A stretch of DNA of 64,000 nt, taken from CAVZGO01 sp963774935. Lineage in GTDB: Bacteria; Chloroflexota; Anaerolineae; Anaerolineales; UBA4823. This document shows positions 1-8,394 of the stretch, in pieces. A model generated the notes under the pieces. That model was given only the letters and a program-made list of their open reading frames with translations. It was not told the origin of the DNA and did not search any database. The translations under genes and the position numbers were made by a program. How positions within the stretch are numbered: the first letter of the stretch is position 1; each line of letters opens with the position of its first letter. The stretch spans positions 1 through 64,000 of the forward strand of contig CAVZGO010000007.1 in the NCBI GenBank assembly GCA_963774935.1. The letters run 5' to 3'.

Positions 1-32
1 AAGGGACGTTGAACTTTTTATTCTCATGGACT

Positions 33-42
33 TACAAAATTG
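33..42. repeat. Left copy of 10-bp target-site duplication
   Basis: TACAAAATTG lies directly outside the left inverted repeat of the insertion sequence and is repeated exactly at 1345-1354. ISAs1-family elements make target duplications of about 8-10 bp, so this marks the insertion point. Confidence 0.9.
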
Positions 43-1344
43 CACGGCTTTCACAAGGTAGGTTGACAAAATAAGCGGTCTTCTTCGGTATACTTGTTGC
101 GCCAAACACCAAGCACCGGAGAAGACCAAAATGGATTATACCAACCTGCGACCTAATCAAGACATAGATGAGAACGGCCTGGTATTCGAAGTGGGAAGTT
201 TATATGCCTATTTTCAGCGAGTGAAAGACACGCGAAAGCTCAAAGGGAAGCTGTACCCGCTAACGCAATTGCTGATGCTGATGATGTTAGCGAAATTGGG
301 GGGTGAAGATAAGCCAAGCGGGATAGCCGACTGGATTGCCAACCGAGTTGAACAGCTACACGAGATGAAAATCTTGCATAAGAAGAGGACGCCCAGCCAC
401 ATGACCTATCGACGAGTACTGGCAGACACCGTGAAACCAGAAGAGTTTGAGAGTTTGATCCAAGAATATCACCAGGGGCGACTGAATGATGAGCTAGAGA
501 TGGTGTTTAGCATGGATGGCAAGACGGTCAGGGGCACAATTCCAAGCGGAGAGCTAAGAGGCACCCATTTGTTGAGCATTTATGTGCCGGAACAAGGCCT
601 GGTGCTGGCAGAAGCTGAAGTAGATCGCAAGGAAAACGAGATTGTGGTGGCGCCGAAGATCCTCAAACAAGTCAACTTGTAGGGTGCGATTGTGTTGGGC
701 GATGCAATGCATGCCCAGCGGAACGCTTCTGACCAAATTGTCGCTGACGGTGGCGAGTACATTTGGACAATCAAAGGCAATCAGCCACACACACATTGGG
801 CCATCGAGAAGTTGTTTGTGCATGAAGTGTGTAATCAACGCCAAGGTGCACCTCTGTCGAAACATTGCCAGATGGTTTCGCAAGTCAATAAGGGACATGG
901 ACGGATTGAGAAACGCACCATCATGGTTAGTACAGAGCTGAACGACTACCTGGATTGGCCACATCTGGCACAGGTCTTTCGTATCGAAAGAACCATCTGG
1001 TATGAAAAGTACAAAGGCCGTACTCGTCAAGTCGTCTATGGCTTGACCAGTCTGACACCTGCTGAAGCCTCACCGGAGCGACTGCTGGCTTTTGTGCGCC
1101 AGTATTGGGGGATCGAAAATGGACTGCACTATCGCAGAGATGTTACCTTACGAGAAGATGCCACGTGCCTCACGGTTGGCAATGCTGGTCACAACATGGC
1201 GATCTTCAATAATCTTGTGATCGGCCTTGCCATCCAGCATGGTTTTCATAATCTTGCCAAGGCGCGTCGTTTGTTTAATGCCCAGCCCTCCCAGGCTCTC
1301 AACCTGATCCTTTCGGCTGGAACTCCCTTCTTGTGAAAGCCGTG
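43..1344 (+). mobile_element. ISAs1-type insertion sequence, 1302 bp
   Basis: The element is bounded by perfect 15-bp inverted repeats, CACGGCTTTCACAAG at 43-57 and its reverse complement at 1330-1344. Identical 10-bp direct repeats lie immediately outside. A transposase reading frame fills the interior, and its final stop codon falls inside the right inverted repeat. Possible promoter elements lie near the left end (TTGACA at 63-68, TATACT at 89-94), but the 20-bp spacing is poor. The perfect target duplication suggests recent insertion. The right end lies only about 10 bp upstream of the putative promoter of the next gene, so the insertion may have separated that gene from upstream control sequence. 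Confidence 0.9.
131..1336 (+). pseudogene. ISAs1-family transposase with in-frame amber stop
   Basis: This is one reading frame of about 401 codons interrupted by a single TAG at 680-682 (codon 184); the frame is the same on both sides. The N-terminal part matches the domain that precedes the DDE fold in ISAs1/H-repeat transposases. The catalytic acidic residues are visible: Asp in MDGKTVRG before the stop, Asp in LGDAMHAQ just after it, and Glu in the IENGLHYRRDVTLREDA block near the C-terminus. The stop sits between VNL and GAIVLGDA, where relatives often have Lys, so a single AAG-to-TAG change would explain it. A GGAGA site at 118-122 precedes the ATG. Without suppression only the N-terminal part, lacking most of the catalytic core, would be made. 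Family assignment is by motif memory. Confidence 0.85.
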
Positions 1345-1354
1345 TACAAAATTG
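1345..1354. repeat. Right copy of 10-bp target-site duplication
   Basis: TACAAAATTG follows the right inverted repeat immediately and is identical to 33-42. Confidence 0.9.
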
Positions 1355-1363
1355 TGTGGCACC

Positions 1364-1392
1364 TGACTTGCACTAAAAAAGTAATGTATAAT
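1364..1392 (+). promoter_or_regulatory. Possible promoter of the small membrane protein
   Basis: A perfect TATAAT at 1387-1392 lies 17 bp after a weak -35 (TGACTT, 1364-1369). Transcription would begin near 1399, just before the ATG at 1405. Confidence 0.4.
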
Positions 1393-1404
1393 CAAAATAG
1401 TGGT

Positions 1405-1821
1405 ATGGGAACCAAAACCATGCAAAAATTCTTAGCTTCTTACTGGCCAACGTCTATCTTGCTGATGGTAGTCGGATGGGCGGGTTTAATTTCGACCGTC
1501 CTTTTTTTCCTGCCCAACGGCGGAACACGATGGCTGTTCTTCTTCACCCTCTTCCTGGCAGTAACCGGTAGCGTATTACCATTAGTAGCATTCTTGAATC
1601 AACGATTTCCAGGTGAACCACCAGCAAGCCGATTGGCAATCTTGCGCCAGGCTCTATGGTTCGGTATTTACGCGGCATCCCTGGCATGGTTGCAGCTCGG
1701 GCGGATGCTCACGCCTGTGGTCGCAATGCTAATCTTGGTAGGTTTACTGATCATCGAGCTGCTCTTGCGCCTGCGTGAACGCAGCCAGTGGAAACCCAAT
1801 TTAAGCAGTCCAGAATCATAA
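1405..1821 (+). CDS. Small integral membrane protein, function unknown
   Basis: I do not recognise the family. The product of about 138 residues is mostly hydrophobic, with about four predicted membrane helices: from the SILLMVVGWAGL stretch, the WLFFFTLFLAV stretch, the WFGIYAASLAWL stretch and the VVAMLILVGLLIIEL stretch. It ends in a charged RLRERS tail that should be cytoplasmic. The frame is open further upstream into the IS end, but the TATAAT at 1387-1392 would place the transcript start near 1399, so ATG 1405 (or ATG 1420) is preferred. It lies just upstream of selA on the same strand, with no obvious functional link. Confidence 0.6.
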   Translation: MGTKTMQKFLASYWPTSILLMVVGWAGLISTVLFFLPNGGTRWLFFFTLFLAVTGSVLPLVAFLNQRFPGEPPASRLAILRQALWFGIYAASLAWLQLGRMLTPVVAMLILVGLLIIELLLRLRERSQWKPNLSSPES

Positions 1822-1837
1822 CCGCGTCACCCAAAAC

Positions 1838-1870
1838 GCTGGCCATTGGGTAAAATATCTTCAGGCCAGC
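1838..1870 (+). promoter_or_regulatory. Inverted repeat abutting the selA start codon
   Basis: GCTGGCC (1838-1844) pairs perfectly with GGCCAGC (1864-1870), and the 3' arm ends immediately before the selA ATG at 1871. No Shine-Dalgarno sequence is visible. The loop (19 nt) is long for a strong hairpin, so a regulatory role is only a possibility. Confidence 0.3.
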
Positions 1871-3292
1871 ATGACAAATCTCCATTTACTACCTTCGGTA
1901 AGCGAGCTTCTCCTGAGCCCACCAGTTGATCGATGGATTAAGCTATATGGGCGGCCTCTGACTCTGAATGCCTTGCGCCAGGCACTGGAGGAAGCTCGAT
2001 CCACCCAATTAGAAATTGAGAAAAACCAGAAGCAAGAACCTGAAAACACCATCGGCACAAAGAATAAGACTGTCAAATCAGAAATTCCCTCTATACCCAG
2101 CCGGCAGATGCTGCTGGATCGAACTGGAGAGATATTATCCGCCTGGAGCAAGCCCAGCTTGATCCCAGTGATCAATGCCAGTGGGGTGATCATACATACC
2201 AATCTTGGTCGAGCACCACTGAGTCAGGCTGCAATGTACGCAGCCCAGGAGGCAGCCCAGGGTTATACCAACCTGGAGTATGACCTGGAAAAAGGACAAC
2301 GAGGCTCGAGGTTGGTACATGCAGAAGCCATATTACGCCAGCTTACAGGAGCCGAAGCGGCTTTGGTCGTGAACAATAATGCCGCGGCTTTGTTATTGGT
2401 ATTGAGTGCGCTTGCCCGCCGAAGAAAGGTGGTCATCTCTCGCACCCAACTGGTAGAGATCGGCGGAGGTTTCCGCGTGCCAGAGGTAATGCAACAATCG
2501 GGTGCGTCCCTGTTAGAAATTGGCGCAACCAACCGGGTGCATCTGTCTGACTATGAGGCTGCGCTGGATGAACAGCCGGCACTTTTTTTACGTGCGCACC
2601 GCTCTAATTTCCGGCTGGTGGGTTTCACCAGCGAACCCAACCTGAGCGAAATTGTCGAGTTAGCCCATAAGGCAGGCATTCCACTAGTAGATGACCTTGG
2701 ATCAGGTGCATTGCTCGAGACGACTAAGTACGGCTTGGGACATGAACCGATGGTCCAGGAATCCCTGGAAGCCGGGGCGGATGTGGTATGTTTTTCGGGC
2801 GACAAACTACTGGGCGGCCCACAAGCTGGGATCATTTTGGGCCGTGCTGATCTGGTTGCCCGGCTGAAGAAACACCCCCTGGCACGCGCCCTGCGAGCCG
2901 ATAAACTCTGTCTGGCGGCTCTTTCTGCCACACTGCTACACTATTTAAAAGACGAGGCTGAGCGCGAAATTCCAGTATGGCGGATGATTGCCATGTCGCA
3001 GGCAGAAATCAGGCGGCGCGCAGCTACCTGGGCTGAAGCCATCGGTTACGGGGAAGTAATTTCCGGGGAATCGACAGTCGGTGGCGGCAGTCTGCCCGGC
3101 GAAAACCTGCCTACCTGGCTCTTGACGCTCTCAACGAGAAGCCCAAACCGGGTTCTAGCCCGTCTGCGCAATAATGAGATTCCTATCCTGGCGAGGCTCG
3201 TTGATGATAAGCTGGCATTTGATCCCCGCACGGTGTTGCCAGAGCAAGAGGAAGCGTTGTTAGCAGGGCTACGCCAGGTATTGAGTCGATAA
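1871..3292 (+). CDS. selA: L-seryl-tRNA(Sec) selenium transferase
   Basis: SelA is a PLP enzyme that converts seryl-tRNA(Sec) to selenocysteinyl-tRNA(Sec) with selenophosphate. The 473-residue length matches bacterial SelA. The N-terminal region (LLPSVSELL, then RPLTLNALRQALEEAR) resembles the tRNA-binding N-domain. The INASGVIIHTNLGRAPLS segment is highly typical, and the PLP lysine is K312 in CFSGDKLLGGPQAG. The core continues to about residue 470. The start at 1871 gives the usual N-terminus, although no ribosome-binding site is seen. selB, selD and tRNA-Sec are not in this window; if the enzyme works they must be elsewhere. No selenoprotein is evident here. Confidence 0.95.
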   Translation: MTNLHLLPSVSELLLSPPVDRWIKLYGRPLTLNALRQALEEARSTQLEIEKNQKQEPENTIGTKNKTVKSEIPSIPSRQMLLDRTGEILSAWSKPSLIPVINASGVIIHTNLGRAPLSQAAMYAAQEAAQGYTNLEYDLEKGQRGSRLVHAEAILRQLTGAEAALVVNNNAAALLLVLSALARRRKVVISRTQLVEIGGGFRVPEVMQQSGASLLEIGATNRVHLSDYEAALDEQPALFLRAHRSNFRLVGFTSEPNLSEIVELAHKAGIPLVDDLGSGALLETTKYGLGHEPMVQESLEAGADVVCFSGDKLLGGPQAGIILGRADLVARLKKHPLARALRADKLCLAALSATLLHYLKDEAEREIPVWRMIAMSQAEIRRRAATWAEAIGYGEVISGESTVGGGSLPGENLPTWLLTLSTRSPNRVLARLRNNEIPILARLVDDKLAFDPRTVLPEQEEALLAGLRQVLSR

Positions 3293-3328
3293 CTTACCAC
3301 TTAAGTACATACCCGTCCCCTTTATAGA

Positions 3329-4714
3329 ATGGTAAATGAAATGAGAATTAAGTCTATCCAGTTCCTGATCCTGTTTACGGTAGCAGTAATTGGAGGTTGG
3401 GCAATCCATTCTCCGGTCGAAGCGCAGGTAAGCCAACCACTGGTTGTGAGTTTGAGTGCGGATGGGCCTTTGACACCGGCTATGGTGGAATATCTCAATC
3501 GAGGGATCCAGAGCGCTGAAGCAAATAATGCCGAGCTGGTGGTTTTCGAACTTAATACACCTGGCGGCAGCATTGACCTGATGAATGAGATCATCCAGGA
3601 TATCCGTGCCAGCCGTACGCCGGTTGTCGTCTACATCTCGCCGCGAGGAGCGATGGCTGGCAGCGCTGGCACACTGATCACATTAGCCGCCCACGCTTCA
3701 GCCATGGCGCCAGAAACAACGATTGGTGCCGCCAGCCCGGTGGGTTCCCAGGGTGAGGATTTAGGTAAGACAATTGAATCCAAGGAGAAAAACATCCTAA
3801 AAGCTACGGTGCGCTCGCTTGCTTCAGAGCGACCCGAGAATGCAATTTCCACGGCTGAAGAAATGATCGAATCAGCGAAAGCGGTCTCTGCCAAAGAAGC
3901 GCTAGAGATTGGCCTGGTGGATTTTATTGCAGTGGATCTGAATGATCTGCTTCGCCAACTGAATGGGTATAGCGTTCAGCTCGCGGAAGGAGAACGCACG
4001 CTGCATACAACAAATGCAGAGGTAGTGACTATAGAACCGTCATTCATAGAACAAATCCTGGCCATCCTTACCAATCCAAATGTGGTCTTTTTACTCATGA
4101 CCATTGGCGTTCAGGCGATCATTATAGAGATCTCCAGCCCAGGTGGTTGGGCAGCCGGTTTTACCGGTGTGGTATGCCTGGCACTGGCTTTCTATGGCCT
4201 TGGCGTGCTGGATGTCAACTGGTTTGGGATCGTCTTCTTGCTGCTCGCATTTATTCTTTTTATTCTGGATATCAAAGCCCCTACGCATGGAGCGCTAACT
4301 GCTGCCGGTGTGGCCTCGCTGATCACAGGAGCTCTGGTGCTCTTCAATTCGCCCAACCTGCCAACCTTTCAACCGCGCATCTCCATCCCACTGGTGGTTC
4401 TTATGTCGCTGGCTACCGGCGGTGTATTCCTGGCGGCTATGTTTTTCGCTGTTCGAGCACAGAAAGCCCCGCTGAGAGTTGGTATTGAAAGCCTGCAAGG
4501 GCGTAAAGGAAAAGCATTGAGCGACATCTTACCCCATGGTACCGGACAGGTGCAGCTTGCCAGCGAACTGTGGACAGCCGAGCTGGTTGAAGGGCAAGAG
4601 AATATTACTGCAGGAGACCGAATAGAGGTTGTGCGTGTAGAAGGGGTTCGGTTGATCGTAAAGAAGGTCGACCAGGAGTGGCTCATAGGAGGAAATGATG
4701 TTAACAACACTTGA
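3329..4714 (+). CDS. NfeD/ClpP-class membrane serine protease
   Basis: This is a 461-residue long-form NfeD protein. It has a signal peptide or N-terminal anchor (residues about 8-33), a periplasmic or extracellular ClpP-class protease domain (about 36-215), a block of four or five membrane helices (about 240-385) and a C-terminal OB-fold NfeD domain (about 390-458). The protease domain shows LNTPGGS and the nucleophile motif AMAGSAGT (S112). Long NfeD proteins are thought to cleave stomatin-like partners in membrane quality control, but no stomatin gene is adjacent here. ATG 3341 is an alternative start. The 3' end overlaps the next gene, suggesting co-translation. Confidence 0.88.
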   Translation: MVNEMRIKSIQFLILFTVAVIGGWAIHSPVEAQVSQPLVVSLSADGPLTPAMVEYLNRGIQSAEANNAELVVFELNTPGGSIDLMNEIIQDIRASRTPVVVYISPRGAMAGSAGTLITLAAHASAMAPETTIGAASPVGSQGEDLGKTIESKEKNILKATVRSLASERPENAISTAEEMIESAKAVSAKEALEIGLVDFIAVDLNDLLRQLNGYSVQLAEGERTLHTTNAEVVTIEPSFIEQILAILTNPNVVFLLMTIGVQAIIIEISSPGGWAAGFTGVVCLALAFYGLGVLDVNWFGIVFLLLAFILFILDIKAPTHGALTAAGVASLITGALVLFNSPNLPTFQPRISIPLVVLMSLATGGVFLAAMFFAVRAQKAPLRVGIESLQGRKGKALSDILPHGTGQVQLASELWTAELVEGQENITAGDRIEVVRVEGVRLIVKKVDQEWLIGGNDVNNT

Positions 4715-6297
4715 TACTAAGTTGGTGAGCGTGGTGGTATATCCTGACCGGGCACGGCTAACACGAACAGGCAAAACCTCCCTGGACACCGGCCTGCACA
4801 TTCTTGAGATTGCTAACCTGCCTCTTGAGATGAGAACTGAGTCGCTGCGAGCAAGCGCCCGGGGCAGCGCACGAGCCAAACTGCGCGGTGTGCAGGCGAA
4901 ACGAACCTTCTTCACGGAGGCACCCGTGGAGCAAGTCCGCCAGCTCGAATCCGATATGGAAGCAAAAAAGGATGAGCTGCAAAGTATTGAAACCCAGATT
5001 GAATTAGTACGACAAAGCCGGTCAAATCTGAACTCTCTAGCCGGACGCACAGACACTTTTGCACTAGCCCTGGCGTCCGGAGAGATGAGCGTAGAATCTC
5101 ACCGGAAGTTATATGATGATCTACGCTCGCAGATGGAAATACTCGACAGCGAAATGCTCAAATTAGGGGGACGAAAGCGCGAGCTGGAACGCCATATCGA
5201 AAAATTAAAAAACGAGTTAAAGGAGCTCACCAGTGCGCGTCCACGGAAGCGCTACTCTGCTCAGGTAGAAATTGATGTTTTGGAAGCGGGCGATCTGACC
5301 CTGGAGCTGATCTATGTTGTCAATGGGGCGGACTGGAAGCCATTATATGATCTGCGCTTGACCGAAGAGGCTTCACTGCCCGCTCTCGAATTGAACTATC
5401 TGGCGGAAATATCTCAGATAAGTGGAGAGGATTGGGAAACCGTATCTCTATTGCTCTCCACTGCCCGACCTGCTTTGACAAACACATTACCAGATCTCGA
5501 TCCGTGGTACATCCGGCAATACACCCCACCGGCGCCGATGCCGCGAGTAGCCGCAGCAGCCATGACGCGGCAGCTTAAGTGACAAAGCAGTTGCAGCACC
5601 GCCATCTGAAGAAACTGCGGCAATGCTAAACGAAGCCGCTTTTACATCCGCTGAATATGAACAAGCACAGGTTGAGACCAGCAGCATAGCATTAAGCTAC
5701 CTTGTTCCGGGCGTATTTACGATTCCCGGCGATGGACAACCTCACAAGGTGAATGTAGCGGTGATTGGCCTGGTACCGAAGATGGATTATGTCTGTGCGC
5801 CGCGCCTGGTGGAGGCGGTATACCGACGTGCCAAAATAACGAATGACAGCCCTTATACCCTTCTGGCAGGCGCCGGTAATCTATTTGCTGGTGATGAATT
5901 CATCGGCGCGACGACACTTGAATTTACTGCACCGCAGGGCGAGATTGAGATGTACTTTGGTGTAGAGGATCAAATAAAGGTTGAGAGAGAAATCAAGCGG
6001 CGCGATGTCGAAAAGACGCTTATCGGTGGAAAACGACGCTGGCATTTTGGTTACGAAATCAGGCTGGAAAATTTGCTCGAGACCTTTGCCCACCTGACGA
6101 TCCATGACCAGATTCCAGTAGCGGGACATGAAGAAATAAAGGTTCGACTGGAATCAGCCGATCCGAAACCCAATCAACAAAGTGAGCTGAATCTGCTGGA
6201 TTGGAATCTAGACTTAGAACCCAGGGAAAAGCGCACGCTACGCTTCGACTTTATGGTGGAATATCCCGCAGTTATGGAAGTGCGCGGGTTGCCGTAA
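4695..6297 (+). CDS. MuiA-like DUF4139/DUF4140 protein (one frameshift)
   Basis: The gene reads as one protein of about 534 residues, split by a +1 frame change near 5571-5580. The first frame ends RQLK then TGA at 5580-5582. The continuing frame reads SDKAVAAPPSEETAAM and runs to 6297. The N-terminal domain (DUF4140; LVSVVVYPDRARLTR) is followed by a coiled coil (about residues 75-180, rich in Glu, Leu and Lys) and a beta-rich DUF4139 domain (WKPLYDLRL, then the second part). This is the architecture of the 'mucoidy inhibitor A' family, whose molecular function is unknown. The ATG at 4695 or 4698 follows AGGAGG and overlaps the nfeD end. Most likely the frame change is a sequence error or recent mutation. 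CTT-AAG-TGA could also be a +1 slip site, but nothing else supports that. Confidence 0.8.
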
Positions 6298-6318
6298 CCT
6301 TGCGAATTCTATAGCCGA

Positions 6319-6348
6319 TTGTTTACCTAATTCTCGTTCGAGTATAAT
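6319..6348 (+). promoter_or_regulatory. Promoter of dnaG-rpoD
   Basis: TTGTTT (6319-6324), an 18-bp spacer and a perfect TATAAT (6343-6348) predict a transcript start near 6355. This argues that the ATG at 6352 is not used and supports ATG 6418 for dnaG. Confidence 0.65.
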
Positions 6349-6417
6349 GATTTGAGAGGTATGTTGGCAAACTCGCCAAGATACCTGGTATTGATTGCCT
6401 TTTTGAGATGTAACCCT

Positions 6418-8382
6418 ATGACGGCGATTGACGAAATCAAATCACGCATCGACCTGGTAGACCTGGTCTCGGAAACGGTACAACTGCGCCGCTCCGGGAA
6501 AAACTACACGGGATTTTGCCCCTTTCACCCCAACTCACGAACGCCTGCCTTCGTAGTATTTTCGGACTCGGGCACCTGGCGCTGCTTTGGACAGTGCAAC
6601 GAAGGCGGTGACATCTTTAAGTATGTAATGAAGAAGGAGGGCTGGGATTTTACCGAGACTCTGCATTACCTGGCAGACAAAGCCGGGGTGCAGCTAAAAC
6701 CACCAACTCCTGAGGAGCAGGCTGCGGAAGAAGAACACCAGAATCTTCGCGCCTTACTGGAAGAAGCTGTCACCTTCTACCATCACCAGCTCATGAACAC
6801 GCCGGTAGGTCGACCAGCTCTCGAGTATTTGCGCAAGAAGCGCAATTTAAGCGATTCCACTATTGAAGCGTTTGGATTGGGATATTCACCAAACGCCTGG
6901 GAAGCAGGTCTGGCTTATTTCACAGGAAAAGGGCACAGCGAAACAGAGCTTCTGGATGCAGGATTGGTAACCCGCCGGCAATTAGATGAAAAACACCAAT
7001 CGGATCAAACAAACGTGCACACTGGGGTGTACGATCGCTTCCGTAATCGCATCATGTTCCCCATCCGTGACGAACGCGGCCGAATGGCAGGTTTTGGAGC
7101 TCGCATACTCAACCCGGATGATGTGCCAAAGTTTCTGAATTCACCCCAAACTGTGATATTTGATAAGGGTGGGCTGCTGTATGGACTGGACAAAGCCCGA
7201 AAAGCGATCCGTTCACAGGATCAGGCGGTGATCGTTGAAGGCTATCTGGATGTAATTGCATTACATCAGGCGGGCTATGCGAATGTTATATCACCAATGG
7301 GTACTGCCCTCACCGAAGCCCAGCTCAACTTGCTCAAACGCTTCAGCAAACGAATTGTCCTTGCTCTTGATCCTGATGCAGCCGGCAACCAGGCTACGCT
7401 GCGCGGCTTGCAGGTGGCACGCCAGACAATGGACCGCGAAAATGAACCTACCTTTGATGCGCGTGGTCTCTTAAGCCACGAGGCGCGTTTGCAGGCTGAT
7501 ATTCGCGTGACCACCCTGCCAGAAGGTAAAGATCCAGATGAAGTCGTTGCCGCTGATCCCAAAGCCTGGCAGGAGATTGTCAGTCAAGCCCGTCCGGTGG
7601 TGATTCACGTGATGGAAACTTTAGCCACCGGAAGAGACCTGGACGACCCAAAAGTAAAAACTGAAATTGCTAACCAGGTGCTTCCCCTCATCCAGGATGT
7701 ACCCAACCCGATCGAACGAGATACTTTCCGCCAGCGGTTGGCGAGGCTGCTGCGTGTAGATGAGCGAGCATTGCTGGAGTCTGCCCCAACACGAGCCCGG
7801 CCAGCACGGCGATCAGGCGGCAAATCGCAGCCCGTTACGGCCCAGGCACCGTCTGAGCCAGCACAAACGACTCGCGACCAGAGCACGTATGCCCTCGAAG
7901 CACATTGCCTGGGTGTGCTGCTCAGACACCCCGATTTGCTTTACCTGGTGGACCGTGCCTTGCAGGTAGATGGGCTTGGACGCCTGGCAGTCACCGATTT
8001 TCAACATGCCGATCATCAGGATATCTATCGACTACTGCAGGAATCGATCGATCAGGATATTGCTGAACCACTCAACTATGTGCTCAACAGCCTTTCTCTG
8101 CCCATGATGGACCTTGCCGACGGTTTGCTGGAGCGAACTGGACAAATCGATCCAAGCGAAGACCGGGTATTAGGCGATGTATTGCGCGGCATCCTGAACT
8201 TACGTAAGCGAACTTTCCAACAACAAATGGAACACTTACAATTTGAAATGACTGAGGCACAAGAGCACGGCAGCCTGGATCCACAACGATTTCGCCATGC
8301 AATGCAGCAGCTCACCCTGTTACGCCAGCGTCTGGACCGCGCAATGGCTCGACACACCGGTCAAACTGTTGGCAATCGATGA
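6418..8382 (+). CDS. dnaG: DNA primase
   Basis: DnaG makes RNA primers at the replication fork. From ATG 6418 the protein is 654 residues. It has an N-terminal zinc domain (CPFH, then CFGQC and NEGGD, residues about 38-70), a RNA-polymerase core with TOPRIM (IVEGYLDVIALHQ and LALDPDAAGNQ; about 260-330) and a C-terminal helicase-binding region (about 480-650). The last two zinc cysteines are spaced CxxxC rather than the usual CxxC; I believe this variant occurs in some primases. Upstream in-frame ATGs (6352, 6361) are rejected because the promoter's transcript start falls at about 6355. rpoD follows 12 bp downstream, giving a macromolecular-synthesis operon without rpsU. Confidence 0.95.
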   Translation: MTAIDEIKSRIDLVDLVSETVQLRRSGKNYTGFCPFHPNSRTPAFVVFSDSGTWRCFGQCNEGGDIFKYVMKKEGWDFTETLHYLADKAGVQLKPPTPEEQAAEEEHQNLRALLEEAVTFYHHQLMNTPVGRPALEYLRKKRNLSDSTIEAFGLGYSPNAWEAGLAYFTGKGHSETELLDAGLVTRRQLDEKHQSDQTNVHTGVYDRFRNRIMFPIRDERGRMAGFGARILNPDDVPKFLNSPQTVIFDKGGLLYGLDKARKAIRSQDQAVIVEGYLDVIALHQAGYANVISPMGTALTEAQLNLLKRFSKRIVLALDPDAAGNQATLRGLQVARQTMDRENEPTFDARGLLSHEARLQADIRVTTLPEGKDPDEVVAADPKAWQEIVSQARPVVIHVMETLATGRDLDDPKVKTEIANQVLPLIQDVPNPIERDTFRQRLARLLRVDERALLESAPTRARPARRSGGKSQPVTAQAPSEPAQTTRDQSTYALEAHCLGVLLRHPDLLYLVDRALQVDGLGRLAVTDFQHADHQDIYRLLQESIDQDIAEPLNYVLNSLSLPMMDLADGLLERTGQIDPSEDRVLGDVLRGILNLRKRTFQQQMEHLQFEMTEAQEHGSLDPQRFRHAMQQLTLLRQRLDRAMARHTGQTVGNR

Positions 8383-8394
8383 GACGGAGTGCCC

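Noticed and set aside
554..1030. Long minus-strand open frame across the transposase
   Set aside because: It is antisense to a transposase frame with recognisable motifs and has no family features or ribosome-binding site.
5578..5582. TGA in the MuiA-like gene as a selenocysteine codon, given nearby selA
   Set aside because: The protein continues in the +1 frame, not in the frame of the TGA, so recoding as selenocysteine would not restore it.
6352..6417. Upstream ATG starts for dnaG
   Set aside because: They fall at or just after the predicted transcript start and encode residues not typical of DnaG.
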